This document shows, one piece after another, positions 55,104 to 63,829 of a DNA stretch of 64,000 nucleotides. Numbering within the stretch: position 1 is the first letter of the stretch; every line of letters begins with the position of its first letter. The notes below the pieces were generated by a model. The model ran no database searches and had not been told where the DNA came from. It was given only the letters and a program-made list of their open reading frames with translations. Source of the stretch: Catenibacterium sp. co_0103 (GTDB taxonomy: Bacteria > Bacillota_I > Bacilli_A > Erysipelotrichales > Coprobacillaceae); NCBI RefSeq assembly GCF_004168205.1, contig NZ_RCYB01000001.1, positions 1 through 64,000 of the forward strand, in the 5' to 3' direction. Position numbers and translations under genes: made by a program.

Positions 55104-56717
55104 ATGATAACTGATAAAGAACATAAAAGACATCTTAAACAATTTCATAAGCTTTCTGATAGACATATCTTAGCTGCTGAAACTGATATGTCTTCTTCTG
55201 ATATACAAAAAGTTGTAAAGCTATCGAATAAAATCAGAAAAGCAGGCAATGAACTTGTAGGTCTTATGAGAAAGAATTATAACCAGCTTATGCGTACAAA
55301 GAGATACCGTAAATTACTGTTTCTTTATGGTGATTCTAAAGATAAGGATAAAAGAAGAACTTATGCTAAACAACTTAATGAAATGCAGAAAGCTTATAAT
55401 ATTACATGGGAATACTGCAGAACGTCCATGATTCCAATAGGCAAGAAATATGGTGTAGACGCTGTATTCGCTCTGACTAAAGCCGAAGATATATGGCGTG
55501 GTATTGAGAAATGCTTATATGGTAATGGTAATGCCATTCATTTCTCAAGATATGGAGAACTGCCTTGTATTCGTGCAAAGCAGATCAATCGTGGTATACC
55601 TATATCCGTCACAGATAATAAGCTACAGTTCAAACTTGGCAGGATGGTATTTGGAATACAAATAAATGATAGATTCCAGCAGGATGAAGTAGATGCGGTT
55701 TTATCATATCTTGCTGAATCTGAGATTCTGGATGACAGGGCTGTTAAAACTCTTATTAAAGATGGCTGTTGCATAGATACATACAGACCCTGCTATGCTA
55801 CGCTTGTTCCCAGGATGATAAGAGGTAAATACAGAGTATATCTGCATCTTACTATCGAGGGTAAAGCAAAGCCAAAATATGATAAGCATGGCAGCCCAAG
55901 ACATAAATATGGCAAAGGAATGATCGGCGCTGATATTGGTACACAGACTGTTGCTTATACATCTGATACTGAGGTGGGCTTGAAGAATCTTTCAGAGCGT
56001 GGCAGCAGTATTCAGACATCTGAGAGAAAAGAACGTCTGCTTCACCGTGCTATGGACAGGTCAAGACGTGCAACTAATCCTCAGAATTATAATGATGATG
56101 GTACTGTAAAAAAAGGCCGTAAAACCTGGAAATATTCTAATCATTATAAGAAATTAAAAGAAAAACACTCTGAACTATGTCGCATCAATGCCATAAACAG
56201 ACAGCTTGCAATAAATGAAGACGCTAACCATTTAAGAAGTCTTGGAGATGTATTTATCACAGAACCTAAAAATGCAGGCAGGCTTATGAGACGAGCCAAA
56301 GAAACTACGGTCAATAGCAAAGGCAAGTTTAATAGGAAAAAGCGTTTTGGCAAATCCATAAAGAATAGATGTCCTTCTGGGTTTCAAACTGCTGTAGAAC
56401 AGAAATTCAAGGTATCAGGTGGTATATATATTGAAGTATCTAATGATTATAGAGCCTCACAGTACGACCATACTATTGATGACTATATTAAAAAGAAACT
56501 ATCTGAGCGAATGTATAAGCTGCAAGATGGTACTGAGGTACAACGAGACTGGTATTCATCATTCCTATTATACTGTTACGATTACAGAACCAAAGATATA
56601 GATAAAAACAAATGTATTTCTGAATTTGATAAGTGTTACAGCAAAGAAAAGGCTCTAATCGAATGGATTAGGGTTAACGAGATCAAGGTATTAAATAGCG
56701 GAATTAAGATAGCGTAA
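55104..56717 (+). CDS. tnpB: TnpB RNA-guided nuclease homologue without zinc-ribbon cysteines
   Basis: A 537-residue TnpB-type protein, longer than the usual 370-450. The N-terminal half is helical and basic (wedge/REC-like). The RuvC core is split: MIGADIGTQTVAYTS with D277, VFITEPKNAGRLM with E387, and VQRDWYSSFLL with D482, giving the D-E-D catalytic set. Where TnpB normally has two CxxC zinc knuckles between the last two motifs, this one reads SQYDHTIDDYIKKKLSERMY with no cysteine. The protein is intact, starts at an ATG after AAGGAG, and is followed by the likely guide-RNA region. It probably cuts DNA guided by that RNA, but activity with this altered C-terminus is untested. Confidence 0.85.
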   Translation: MITDKEHKRHLKQFHKLSDRHILAAETDMSSSDIQKVVKLSNKIRKAGNELVGLMRKNYNQLMRTKRYRKLLFLYGDSKDKDKRRTYAKQLNEMQKAYNITWEYCRTSMIPIGKKYGVDAVFALTKAEDIWRGIEKCLYGNGNAIHFSRYGELPCIRAKQINRGIPISVTDNKLQFKLGRMVFGIQINDRFQQDEVDAVLSYLAESEILDDRAVKTLIKDGCCIDTYRPCYATLVPRMIRGKYRVYLHLTIEGKAKPKYDKHGSPRHKYGKGMIGADIGTQTVAYTSDTEVGLKNLSERGSSIQTSERKERLLHRAMDRSRRATNPQNYNDDGTVKKGRKTWKYSNHYKKLKEKHSELCRINAINRQLAINEDANHLRSLGDVFITEPKNAGRLMRRAKETTVNSKGKFNRKKRFGKSIKNRCPSGFQTAVEQKFKVSGGIYIEVSNDYRASQYDHTIDDYIKKKLSERMYKLQDGTEVQRDWYSSFLLYCYDYRTKDIDKNKCISEFDKCYSKEKALIEWIRVNEIKVLNSGIKIA

Positions 56718-56913
56718 AACATATTCAGGGAGATTGACTATACTTCCTTACGAAAGTAGAAATTTACCGTTAATGTGGTCGTTGGACTGCTTGGTAATGA
56801 AAGTTCTGATTCAAATAGATTTACACTTGTAGCTCCAAAGTCTGAAAATGATGTACGATTACAAGCTACACTTGGCAATCAGAACCCCACGGGCTTGCCC
56901 GTGGGAGTAGTCA
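56715..56913 (+). ncRNA. putative omega RNA of the full element
   Basis: The 196 noncoding bases after tnpB plus the right hairpin match the mini-element's end at about 98%, although no protein is encoded there. In the TnpB family this 3' end is processed into the guide RNA, with the first bases after the right end (here GTTCTTTAATTG inside amt) as guide. Predicted by analogy. Confidence 0.55.
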
Positions 56914-57791
56914 GTTCTTTAATTGTTTATCCTATTGAAGCTCATTGGGTTTGAGGACCCGATGGCTGGTTAACAGCAATGGGATTCCATAATTTTGCTG
57001 GTAGTGCAGTTATTCACTTCGTTGGTGGTTTAACTGCTTTAATTGGAGCTAAAATTCTTGGTCCTCGTGTTGGTAAGTTCAATAAAGATGGAAGCCCAAA
57101 TGGTATTCCTGGTCATAGTTTAACTATTGGTGCTTTAGGTGTATTTATTCTTTGGTTTGGCTGGTATGGATTTAACGGTGCTGCTGCTAAAAATGGTACT
57201 CAGTTAGCAACTATCTTTGCAACTACTACTGTTGCACCAGCACTTGCAACATGTACTGTAATGATCTTTACTTGGTTATTAGATTATAAATTACATATTG
57301 ATGATCCAGTTGGTGCTGTCGCTGTTCATTTTGGTAATGGTTTACTTGGTACTATCTGTGTTGGATTATTTGCCTGCGGTACTGATACAATGCCTAAGGC
57401 TCAAGGTCTATTCTATGGAGGAGGCTTTAAGTTATTAGGTACTCAGTTACTTGGCTTATTATGTATTGGTGTTTGGACTGCTGTATTAATGACTATTACA
57501 TTCGTAGTTGTTAAACATACTGTTGGTCTTAGAGTTACTGAAGAAGAAATCACTGGTCTTGATAAGCTTGAACATGGTTTAGAGAGTGCTTATGCAGGCT
57601 TCGCATTAAAAACAGAAACTTATACTGGTGCTACCACTACAACTGTTTCTGCTCCTGAATTAAGTGTTACAGAAGCTGTTCCTACTGTTGCAGTCAATGG
57701 GGAAGGTAAGATCTTTATCTATAATGTAGAGAATGTCGTAAGAATCTCTTCTGGTGAACAAAGTCCTGAAGCCTTAAGCTATGAAGACTAA
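56914..57791 (+). pseudogene. amt: ammonium transporter, C-terminal part with P-II remnant (disrupted)
   Basis: Continues the Amt frame from SSLIVYPIEAHWV. The next codon is TGA (56952-56954) where a tryptophan is expected, so the gene carries a nonsense change besides the insertion. From the ATG at 56979 the frame is open: MGFHNFAGSAVIHFVGG, the second histidine in AVHFGNGLLGTICVGLFA, and membrane segments to about residue 195. The tail EGKIFIYNVENVVRISSGEQ is the C-terminus of a P-II protein, so the ancestor was probably an Amt-GlnK fusion whose P-II domain has lost about 75 residues. Confidence 0.85.
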
Positions 57792-57797
57792 ATAAAG

Positions 57798-57830
57798 ATG
57801 AGACTCGATTATTTCGAGCCTCATTTTTTT
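57798..57830 (+). terminator. terminator of the amt gene
   Basis: ATGAGACTCGA and TCGAGCCTCAT pair with one mismatch around five bases, then seven T. Confidence 0.8.
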
Positions 57831-57900
57831 CATTATTTGATTGTTTGATACCGTTACGTTATTTCTTATATATAATAAGAAACATATAAAGGAGAAAAAT

Positions 57901-58740
57901 ATGGGTAAAATAATATTTCTAGATGTAGATGGTACATTAATTGATTATGAAGCAAAGTTACCTGCTTCAGCAGCTAAGGCAGTAGACATGGCACGCGCAA
58001 ATGGTCATAAGGTTTATATTTGTACTGGATGTTCTAAAGCTGAAGTACTACAGCGTAATTTATGTGATTTAGATGGTATGATTGGTGGTAATGGTGCTTA
58101 TGTAGAAGACCATAATGAAGTTGTAATGCATCAAGGATTATCAAAGGAAGATGTAAAACACATTGTAGATTGGTGTAATGAGAGACACTTAGGTTTCTAT
58201 TTAGAAGCCAATAGTGGTATGTACTGTAATGACTATATGTTAGAACAGGGTCCTGAAACAATGGTTAAGTATGCTCAGGGTAAAGGAGCAGATCTAGAGA
58301 AAGCAAAGGAATCTTCTAAAGCATTCATGGATGGATTTATTCATTTACAGGGTGAAGATTTATATAGAGATGATGTGAATAAAATCAGCTTTATCTTAAG
58401 TTCTTATCAGGATCATTTAGATTCTAAGATAGAATTTCCTACTCTTGTAGCGAATACATGGGGTGGTAAGGGTGAAGTAGCCTTATATGGTGATTTAGGA
58501 CCTACTGGTATTACTAAGAGACATGCGATTGAAGTATTGATGGAACATCTTGGTGCTGATTTTAAGGATACTATTTCTTTTGGCGATGCAAAGATTGATT
58601 TATCAATGTTTGAATGTTGTGCTTATAATGTCGCTATGGGTAATGGTGGTCCTGAAATTAAAGAAGCAGCAGATTATATTACGACTGATGTCAATGATGA
58701 TGGACTTTATAATGCATTTAAACATTTAGGACTAATTTAA
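57901..58740 (+). CDS. HAD-superfamily sugar phosphatase (Cof-like, IIB)
   Basis: A 279-residue cytoplasmic phosphatase from the ATG at 57901 after AAAGGAG; a longer frame to 57841 starts before that site. Motif I is IIFLDVDGTLIDY, motif II CTGCSKAEV, motif III lysine in TGITKRHAIEVL, and motif IV SFGDAKIDLSMFECC. The cap is of the C2 type. A phosphosugar substrate is likely but undefined. It has its own terminator shared with the convergent gene. Confidence 0.88.
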   Translation: MGKIIFLDVDGTLIDYEAKLPASAAKAVDMARANGHKVYICTGCSKAEVLQRNLCDLDGMIGGNGAYVEDHNEVVMHQGLSKEDVKHIVDWCNERHLGFYLEANSGMYCNDYMLEQGPETMVKYAQGKGADLEKAKESSKAFMDGFIHLQGEDLYRDDVNKISFILSSYQDHLDSKIEFPTLVANTWGGKGEVALYGDLGPTGITKRHAIEVLMEHLGADFKDTISFGDAKIDLSMFECCAYNVAMGNGGPEIKEAADYITTDVNDDGLYNAFKHLGLI

Positions 58741-59098
58741 AAGCCGTTGTGAGTGTAATGCTCACAACGACTTTTTTAATGTTTTCTTTTGTATCTGTAT
58801 GGAACTGAAATGGGATTTTTTTATCTATCTTATAGATTGTACTGTATTCATGTAAATTATTGTTTTTATCATATGTCTTAATCTGAATGTTGATATATTC
58901 TTCTTTAAACTTATATGAGTTAATATGCAGACATAGACTATAATGATCACCATCTATACGTGATCTAGAAGTAGTACATGTAATTCCATAGGGTGCATCT
59001 ATTTCTACAGGAATAGATGTTTCAAAGCGATGATATGCAAAATAAAGAGTAATAACTGCAATAATAGATAGACCTATTATAAACTTCTTCTTTCTCAT
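58718..59098 (-). CDS. small membrane-anchored secreted protein, unknown function
   Basis: A 126-residue protein with a basic start, one hydrophobic segment (about 6-20) and a beta-rich outer domain with two cysteines (ITCTTSRSRIDGDHYSLCLHINSYKFKEEYINIQIKTYDKNN). No family recognised; it could be an immunoglobulin-like fold. Its 3' end overlaps the tail of the HAD gene by 23 bases and contains the terminator hairpin, an odd but possible arrangement. Confidence 0.55.
   Translation of the reverse strand: MRKKKFIIGLSIIAVITLYFAYHRFETSIPVEIDAPYGITCTTSRSRIDGDHYSLCLHINSYKFKEEYINIQIKTYDKNNNLHEYSTIYKIDKKIPFQFHTDTKENIKKVVVSITLTTAFKLVLNV
58742..58778. terminator. terminator between HAD gene and convergent small gene
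   Basis: AGCCGTTGTGAG and CTCACAACGACT pair with one wobble, with T-run following. Lies inside the last codons of the minus-strand gene. Confidence 0.75.
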
Positions 59099-59194
59099 AT
59101 CATCATCCCCCTTACCTAAATTCTACCAAAATCCCCCCATTACTGCTAGAAGAAAAGTCGTTCACTTTTTATATGTAATAAATATACTTTATAT

Positions 59195-59632
59195 GAAAAT
59201 TATGTAAGTGATGTATATGATACAACTCATATCTACTTTATTCTTAAGAAGAACTATCAGAAATATTTACCACATGCTTTATCACTTGCATATGAAGTAT
59301 TAAATAAAGAGAGAAGAGCTTCTTTAAAGATATTCTGGAATAAAGAAGAATCTAACATCCTACTAAAGGATATCTTCTATATGGAGAGAAAATTAAGAAC
59401 AACTTTCATTGTGACTCCTACGCATACTTATTCAACATCTGAAAAGCTTGAAGATTTACTTAAACGTTTAGGAGAAACATTCGCTATGCCGCATCGTAGT
59501 TATATTATTAATTTAAAGATGGTCCAGGAAATCACAAAAGATTCAGCACTTCTTGTAGATGGTACTTCTATTCCTATTAGTCGTAGTTACTATAAGACTT
59601 TAAAAGATCAAATTAATAATCTTATCCCATAA
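59195..59632 (+). pseudogene. LytTR response regulator, C-terminal relic
   Basis: The frame YVSDVYDTTHIYFILKKNYQKYLPHALSLAYEVL is the end of a receiver domain, followed by a LytTR DNA-binding domain with IFYMERKLRTTFIVT, FAMPHRSYIINLKMVQEIT and VDGTSIPISRSYYKTLKDQI. The phosphoacceptor half of the receiver is missing and no good start codon is present before 59381. The LytTR domain itself is whole; an internal ATG at 59381 with GGATATC upstream could give an 83-residue domain alone, but this is doubtful. Confidence 0.65.
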
Positions 59633-59636
59633 CACA

Positions 59637-59670
59637 AAAAGACCTAGACACCTAAATGTCTAAGTCTTTT
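59637..59670. terminator. terminator after the LytTR relic
   Basis: AAAAGACCTAGACA and TGTCTAAGTCTTTT pair over 14 bases with one mismatch, T-runs on both strands. It also ends the minus-strand gene. Confidence 0.75.
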
Positions 59671-60194
59671 ATTATGTCTTCAGATTCCACAAACTCAGGA
59701 TCCATATGTGTCAAGAAATGCCACTCATCTGTATTTCTGTATAAGATGGCTTCGCCATCTTCAGAACCAAAATAAGCTCTCTCTACCTCATATCCTTTAG
59801 ATTCTAAGTATTGTTTAACACATCTATAGTCATATTCTCTTTTCTCTATGTAATCCTTAAGTTCATTATTAGGAATAGAATAAGCATCCACTCTTGTAGA
59901 TCCTTCAATCATTCCATTTCCTGGTATAGATAAGTCTACTATCTCATTCCAATAAATATCTACTCTTCCATCACCAGTAAACATATATGTAGTAAAAGGT
60001 AAAATATGACCATTATATTCTAGTTCTACATAATCAGGTACAGTAGTAGGATCAAAGTACTCATACTCAAACCCTTCAATATCTTCATACTGATATCCAG
60101 CTAATTGAGATATAAGCTTTCTGCCTTCTTCTATTGTATGAAATAAGCCAACATTGATACTTAACTCACCTTGACTTAATTGTAATATATACAT
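59652..60194 (-). CDS. hypothetical cytoplasmic protein of the WYL cluster
   Basis: A 180-residue acidic protein, no membrane segment. The ATG at 60194 has AGGTGA five bases upstream; a GTG three codons earlier is also possible. Aromatic and acidic residues are dense (YEDIEGFEYEYFDPTTVPDYVELEYNG), and the C-terminal part has CVKQYLESKGYEVERAYFGSEDGEAILYR. No family recognised. It is tightly linked to a WYL regulator (stop and start almost touching). Confidence 0.6.
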   Translation of the reverse strand: MYILQLSQGELSINVGLFHTIEEGRKLISQLAGYQYEDIEGFEYEYFDPTTVPDYVELEYNGHILPFTTYMFTGDGRVDIYWNEIVDLSIPGNGMIEGSTRVDAYSIPNNELKDYIEKREYDYRCVKQYLESKGYEVERAYFGSEDGEAILYRNTDEWHFLTHMDPEFVESEDIIKDLDI

Positions 60195-60203
60195 AGTTAT
60201 CAC

Positions 60204-61232
60204 CTATTTTTTATAGTAGCTTAAGTTCTCTTCTAATCCATCTGTAATAACTTCTTTAAGCTTCTCTGGACCTACCACAATAATCATTGGACCAAACTGT
60301 CTAATCCAGTTCATTAAACCTGTATTAAAAATGATTCCTTCAACACGTGTTTCATACCATTGATGATCATTCTCTATTGGCGCAATAGTTTTATTAATAG
60401 TAATATCTTTTCCTAAACGTGATACAACTTCTCTAATAAGTACACCATCAAACTTAATATGTAGTGTAATTTCATCACCATCAAAGAAACTATTCATTGA
60501 CTTCGCAAGTGATTGTTTCAATGATTCACTCATTTTTTCTTCATCATCAAAATCAAAATAATATGTACGGCTCTTATCTAGCTTTCTAATACGATCAATA
60601 CGGAATGTAGTCAATGAATCCTTATGCTTATTATAATAAGCACGTAAATAGTAATGACCATCCACAATCACTGTATTATAAGGACTCACATTATAATATT
60701 CATGATTAATACCTGCATTACCCTTAGTAGAATATGTTTCTACAGGATGTCCATCCCTAATAGAATAGTCTACATACTGGAAACGTATATCCTTCTTATT
60801 ACGTATTGCGGAAGTAATAATCTTTAGATTTTTACTTAGAGAATAGACACCTTCATCATCATCTTCTAATTCTGGTACAATGAGATAATCCTTCTGTTTA
60901 GCAGGTGAAAGTTTTAAAAGCTTATTAACTATTTCTCTTTTATCATTATTTGTCAGATCTTGACGATAATTCACCATATCAATAAGTAATTGTATCTGTG
61001 CTTCATCAAAATAACCTGTTTCAATCATATAACCAAAACGTCTGACTGCTTTGATTATTTCTTTTCCAAACATTAAAGATGTAAATACATTGATCTGTTT
61101 AATCACTGCATATACTGCTTTTAAACCAATATCATAACCTTTTTCTTCTAATTGATGCTGTATATCTTCTGCACTGATGCATTCCTCTGAATTCATCAAC
61201 AATGAGAAGACAGCCCACATTTTTTCTCCCAT
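60204..61232 (-). CDS. HTH-WYL domain transcriptional regulator
   Basis: A 342-residue regulator: N-terminal HTH_11-like helices (MWAVFSLLMNSEECISAEDIQHQLEEKGYDIGLKAVYAVI), a linker, and a WYL domain with IRFQYVDYSIRD, YNVSPYNTVIVDGHYYLRAYYNKHKDSLTTFRIDRIRKL and a C-terminal WCX part near the end. WYL proteins bind nucleic acid or nucleotide ligands and often control defence or stress genes. AGGAGG lies six bases before its start, which is inside the end of the preceding gene. Confidence 0.9.
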   Translation of the reverse strand: MGEKMWAVFSLLMNSEECISAEDIQHQLEEKGYDIGLKAVYAVIKQINVFTSLMFGKEIIKAVRRFGYMIETGYFDEAQIQLLIDMVNYRQDLTNNDKREIVNKLLKLSPAKQKDYLIVPELEDDDEGVYSLSKNLKIITSAIRNKKDIRFQYVDYSIRDGHPVETYSTKGNAGINHEYYNVSPYNTVIVDGHYYLRAYYNKHKDSLTTFRIDRIRKLDKSRTYYFDFDDEEKMSESLKQSLAKSMNSFFDGDEITLHIKFDGVLIREVVSRLGKDITINKTIAPIENDHQWYETRVEGIIFNTGLMNWIRQFGPMIIVVGPEKLKEVITDGLEENLSYYKK

Positions 61233-61816
61233 CTTATGCCTCCTGATACCTGGTAAGATACCTTTTTACTATAATGATCCACAAGCTGGAAATAACCAAT
61301 TAAATCATAAGATGCATAAAGATTTAGAAGTGATTCATCTGGTTCCACTTCACATTTCTTTAAGTATTCATAAGCCCCTTCTATATCTTCTTCTACTAAA
61401 GAAAAGTAAGCAGCCTGTGCATAAGTAATCACTTCTTTATCTACTAATAAAGAGATAAGTGCAAGATATGAGAAAGGCATCAAATGTCTCACAATACGGT
61501 ATACATCTAATGGTGATCCATTATGGAGCATATAGTTACATAAATTCTTATTCAATGATTGAATACGAGGATGTTCTCCAAATAAGTATTCAATCATTAC
61601 GAGATGATTTTCTAAACATTGCATATCATCTATTTCATAGAGTTTCTTTAAGGCAAGACCTAAGTATTTCTTTTGGTGTGCCTTAATATAACCTTCTATT
61701 TTCTTCTGACTTCTGCAAGTATCAATAAATGAATCATGATACACATCAATGACATCTAAATAGTCCTTTAATTTATTCAATGAGATTGATGTAATTTCTT
61801 TATAACTTTCTAACAT
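61196..61816 (-). CDS. helical protein upstream of WYL regulator, unknown
   Basis: A 206-residue protein predicted almost entirely helical, like tetratricopeptide-type scaffolds (LGLALKKLYEIDDMQCLENHLVMIEYLF and YAQAAYFSLVEEDIEGAYEYLKKCEVEPDESLLNLYASYDLIG). No motif recognised. Its last 12 codons overlap the WYL gene start by 37 bases, so the two are translationally coupled and their products probably act together. Confidence 0.6.
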   Translation of the reverse strand: MLESYKEITSISLNKLKDYLDVIDVYHDSFIDTCRSQKKIEGYIKAHQKKYLGLALKKLYEIDDMQCLENHLVMIEYLFGEHPRIQSLNKNLCNYMLHNGSPLDVYRIVRHLMPFSYLALISLLVDKEVITYAQAAYFSLVEEDIEGAYEYLKKCEVEPDESLLNLYASYDLIGYFQLVDHYSKKVSYQVSGGIRWEKKCGLSSHC

Positions 61817-61928
61817 ATTCTTTCCCTCCTCTTTTTTCTAACACTATTATAGCGAAGAGAAAGAATTTATGCGTTAAAGTTAATGGTGACAACGCCTTAT
61901 TATAGGTGTTTTGATAATTTTCTTTTTA

Positions 61929-62825
61929 TTAATAATCCCATAAGTTCATATCTGGGTAGTTTGTCTCATATAAGAACTGTTCATTCATGACTTTAGTCAA
62001 TATGGCAGCCCAGAGTATTAATGCATAAAATGAATTATTTAAACATTGTACTGTACCTCCACCATTGACCTTATCTTCATATACATAAAGTTCTTCTTTT
62101 TGTGATGGCACATAATCTAGTTCATCTAGATCATCTAATATACCATCATATGGTCGCGTACTCATTTCTTCTATGACATCAATCCACTTTTTATATGCTT
62201 CTTCTGTATGATCATATGAGAAGAAACGTATCGCAGCACGCAGCTTGTATATAGCTGCATAGACTGCATTGAATGTAAGTTCTGTATAGGGTTTTTCTGT
62301 AATAAGCTTAGGTAAGAATATACCTGGCTTAAAAGTCAAATGAATACTAGGTTTTACATCAGTATAATCATGGGTAATACCCACACTCGTACGTACATAT
62401 TCTCTTGATAGTTTTATTAATGCAAGACATACACACATATTCGCATATTTCATATCATCTACTAATGGGAGTGAAAAACCTAAGTCTGCACCATATTGTC
62501 TAGAGAAGAAAGGCTTAAAGACAGCTTCTTCATCATATTTATAAGTAACCGCAAAGGTATAGTCTTTAAATGTAATACCATGAGTCTTAAGAGAGTCTCT
62601 TAATGCTTCATCATAATCCTCATAATTATTCTCCAACATATCCTCTACAACATCACCACTTGTCATAACAGCTTGAAAGCTTAATTCCTGTAAAAGAACT
62701 GCTGCTTCTAATCTTTTAGTAATTTCTCCTTTGGTGATACACGTCATATCACCACTTTTCAATAAATAACGCAAGCTTTGTGTAGCTGCACTTGTCTGTA
62801 CAACCATTTCAAATTCTCTTTGCAT
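61929..62825 (-). CDS. conserved-looking protein of unknown function
   Basis: A 298-residue soluble protein with mixed secondary structure: an N-terminal helical region, YTFAVTYKYDEEAVFKPFFSRQYGADLGFSLPLVDDMKYANMCVCLALIKLSREYVRTSVGITHD in the middle and LNNSFYALILWAAILTKVMNEQFLYETNYPDM at the end. No membrane segment stands out, no catalytic motif recognised. AAAGGAGG precedes the ATG. It stands alone between the WYL cluster and degV. Confidence 0.55.
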   Translation of the reverse strand: MQREFEMVVQTSAATQSLRYLLKSGDMTCITKGEITKRLEAAVLLQELSFQAVMTSGDVVEDMLENNYEDYDEALRDSLKTHGITFKDYTFAVTYKYDEEAVFKPFFSRQYGADLGFSLPLVDDMKYANMCVCLALIKLSREYVRTSVGITHDYTDVKPSIHLTFKPGIFLPKLITEKPYTELTFNAVYAAIYKLRAAIRFFSYDHTEEAYKKWIDVIEEMSTRPYDGILDDLDELDYVPSQKEELYVYEDKVNGGGTVQCLNNSFYALILWAAILTKVMNEQFLYETNYPDMNLWDY

Positions 62826-62851
62826 ACATATACCTCCTTTCTATATAAAAA

Positions 62852-62872
62852 AAGCAGATTCATCATCTGCTT
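62852..62872 (-). terminator. terminator of degV gene
   Basis: AAGCAGAT and ATCTGCTT pair around five bases, followed by a T-run on the minus strand. Confidence 0.75.
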
Positions 62873-62873
62873 C

Positions 62874-63734
62874 CTACTCTGCGAGATTTTTGATGAATTG
62901 GATTCCTACGCCACCAATTCCCATATGAGCACCTACAACACTTGGTAACTCTCTCATGGTAACTTGACATGGACCTAATTGTTCTTCAAGATAGTCTCTT
63001 ACACGCTGAGCTTCTTCAGGTGCAAGAACATCTTCAATCGCAAATGTATAATCTTTCGCATTTGCGCCTCTTTCAACAACACGATCAGCAAGCATCTTAC
63101 ATGCCTTACGTGTTGTTCTTACTTTGCCTAAAGTATCAATCTTACCACCTAATTCACTATTCAATTCCATAACTGGAACAAGCTTCAACATATTGCCAAG
63201 CATTGCGACTGCAGGCGTAATACGCCCACCCTTTTTAAGGTGATTCAAGTTTGGTGTAAAAATAATTGTACCTGAATGCTTAACCATATCTTCAAGCTTT
63301 TCTTTAATTTCAGAAACAGACTGACCCTTTTCTACTAATTTTCGTGCTGCTTCAACAAGCTTCTTTTGAACATGTGCTGTTCCTTGAGAATCGATTAAAG
63401 TAATAGGCATTTCTACTGTATCAGCTGCAACCTGCATACCATTTAATGTAGATGATAAACCAGTTGCGATAGGAATCCCAATTAACTCATCATAACCATC
63501 TCTTTTTGCATCTTCCATAGCCTTCATTAAAGAACCAGTCGAAGGTTGAGATGTTGTAAACATATCATCTGTTTCCTTCATCTGATTAAATACATCAAGA
63601 CTTGTGATTTCTAATTGATCTAAATATGTCTGACTACCATGACCAATACATAATGGTGCAATATAAATACCTTCATGCTCTCCATTAATATCAATCTGAC
63701 AGCCACTGTCTGCAATAATCGCTATTTTACTCAT
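62874..63734 (-). CDS. DegV family fatty-acid-binding protein
   Basis: A 286-residue DegV-type protein (fatty acid carrier, FakB-like). IAIIADSGCQIDINGEHEGIYIAPLCI opens the first domain, with GLSSTLNGMQVAA and IDSQGTAHVQKKLVEAARKL continuing it, LNHLKKGGRITPAVAMLGNMLKLVPVMELNSELGGKID in the second domain, and the ending MRELPSVVGAHMGIGGVGIQF. In other Firmicutes these proteins deliver fatty acids to a kinase. Here it is alone. Length normal. Confidence 0.88.
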   Translation of the reverse strand: MSKIAIIADSGCQIDINGEHEGIYIAPLCIGHGSQTYLDQLEITSLDVFNQMKETDDMFTTSQPSTGSLMKAMEDAKRDGYDELIGIPIATGLSSTLNGMQVAADTVEMPITLIDSQGTAHVQKKLVEAARKLVEKGQSVSEIKEKLEDMVKHSGTIIFTPNLNHLKKGGRITPAVAMLGNMLKLVPVMELNSELGGKIDTLGKVRTTRKACKMLADRVVERGANAKDYTFAIEDVLAPEEAQRVRDYLEEQLGPCQVTMRELPSVVGAHMGIGGVGIQFIKNLAE

Positions 63735-63829
63735 TTTTAATACCCCATCAGTGATAATACACTATGTACATTATAGTTTATTTCTTTTTATTTTACAACT
63801 TTTACGCTATAATACGAACGGGTGAAACT

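Larger units (their letters stand above)
54285..56913 (+). mobile_element. IS605/TnpB-type element inserted in amt
   Basis: A 2629-bp element (ends uncertain by about three bases). It has a left hairpin (CACACGC-TT-GCGTGTG, 54302-54317), a small RHH-like ORF, a dead tnpA remnant, an intact tnpB, a 190-base noncoding 3' region and a right hairpin (CCCACGGGC-TT-GCCCGTGGG, 56886-56905). There is no target duplication and no terminal inverted repeat, as expected for single-strand peel-and-paste transposons. Removing it joins GTTGTAA to GTTCTTT and restores the Amt frame (SFVVSSLIVYPIEAHW). A shorter relative lies at 4026-4691. Confidence 0.92.

Noticed and set aside
56952-56954. Reassignment of TGA to tryptophan, suggested by TGA at an expected Trp in amt and an in-frame TGA in yhcG
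   Set aside because: TGA ends real genes here (for example the PRD regulator at 41408-41410) and Trp is otherwise TGG, so these are decay mutations.
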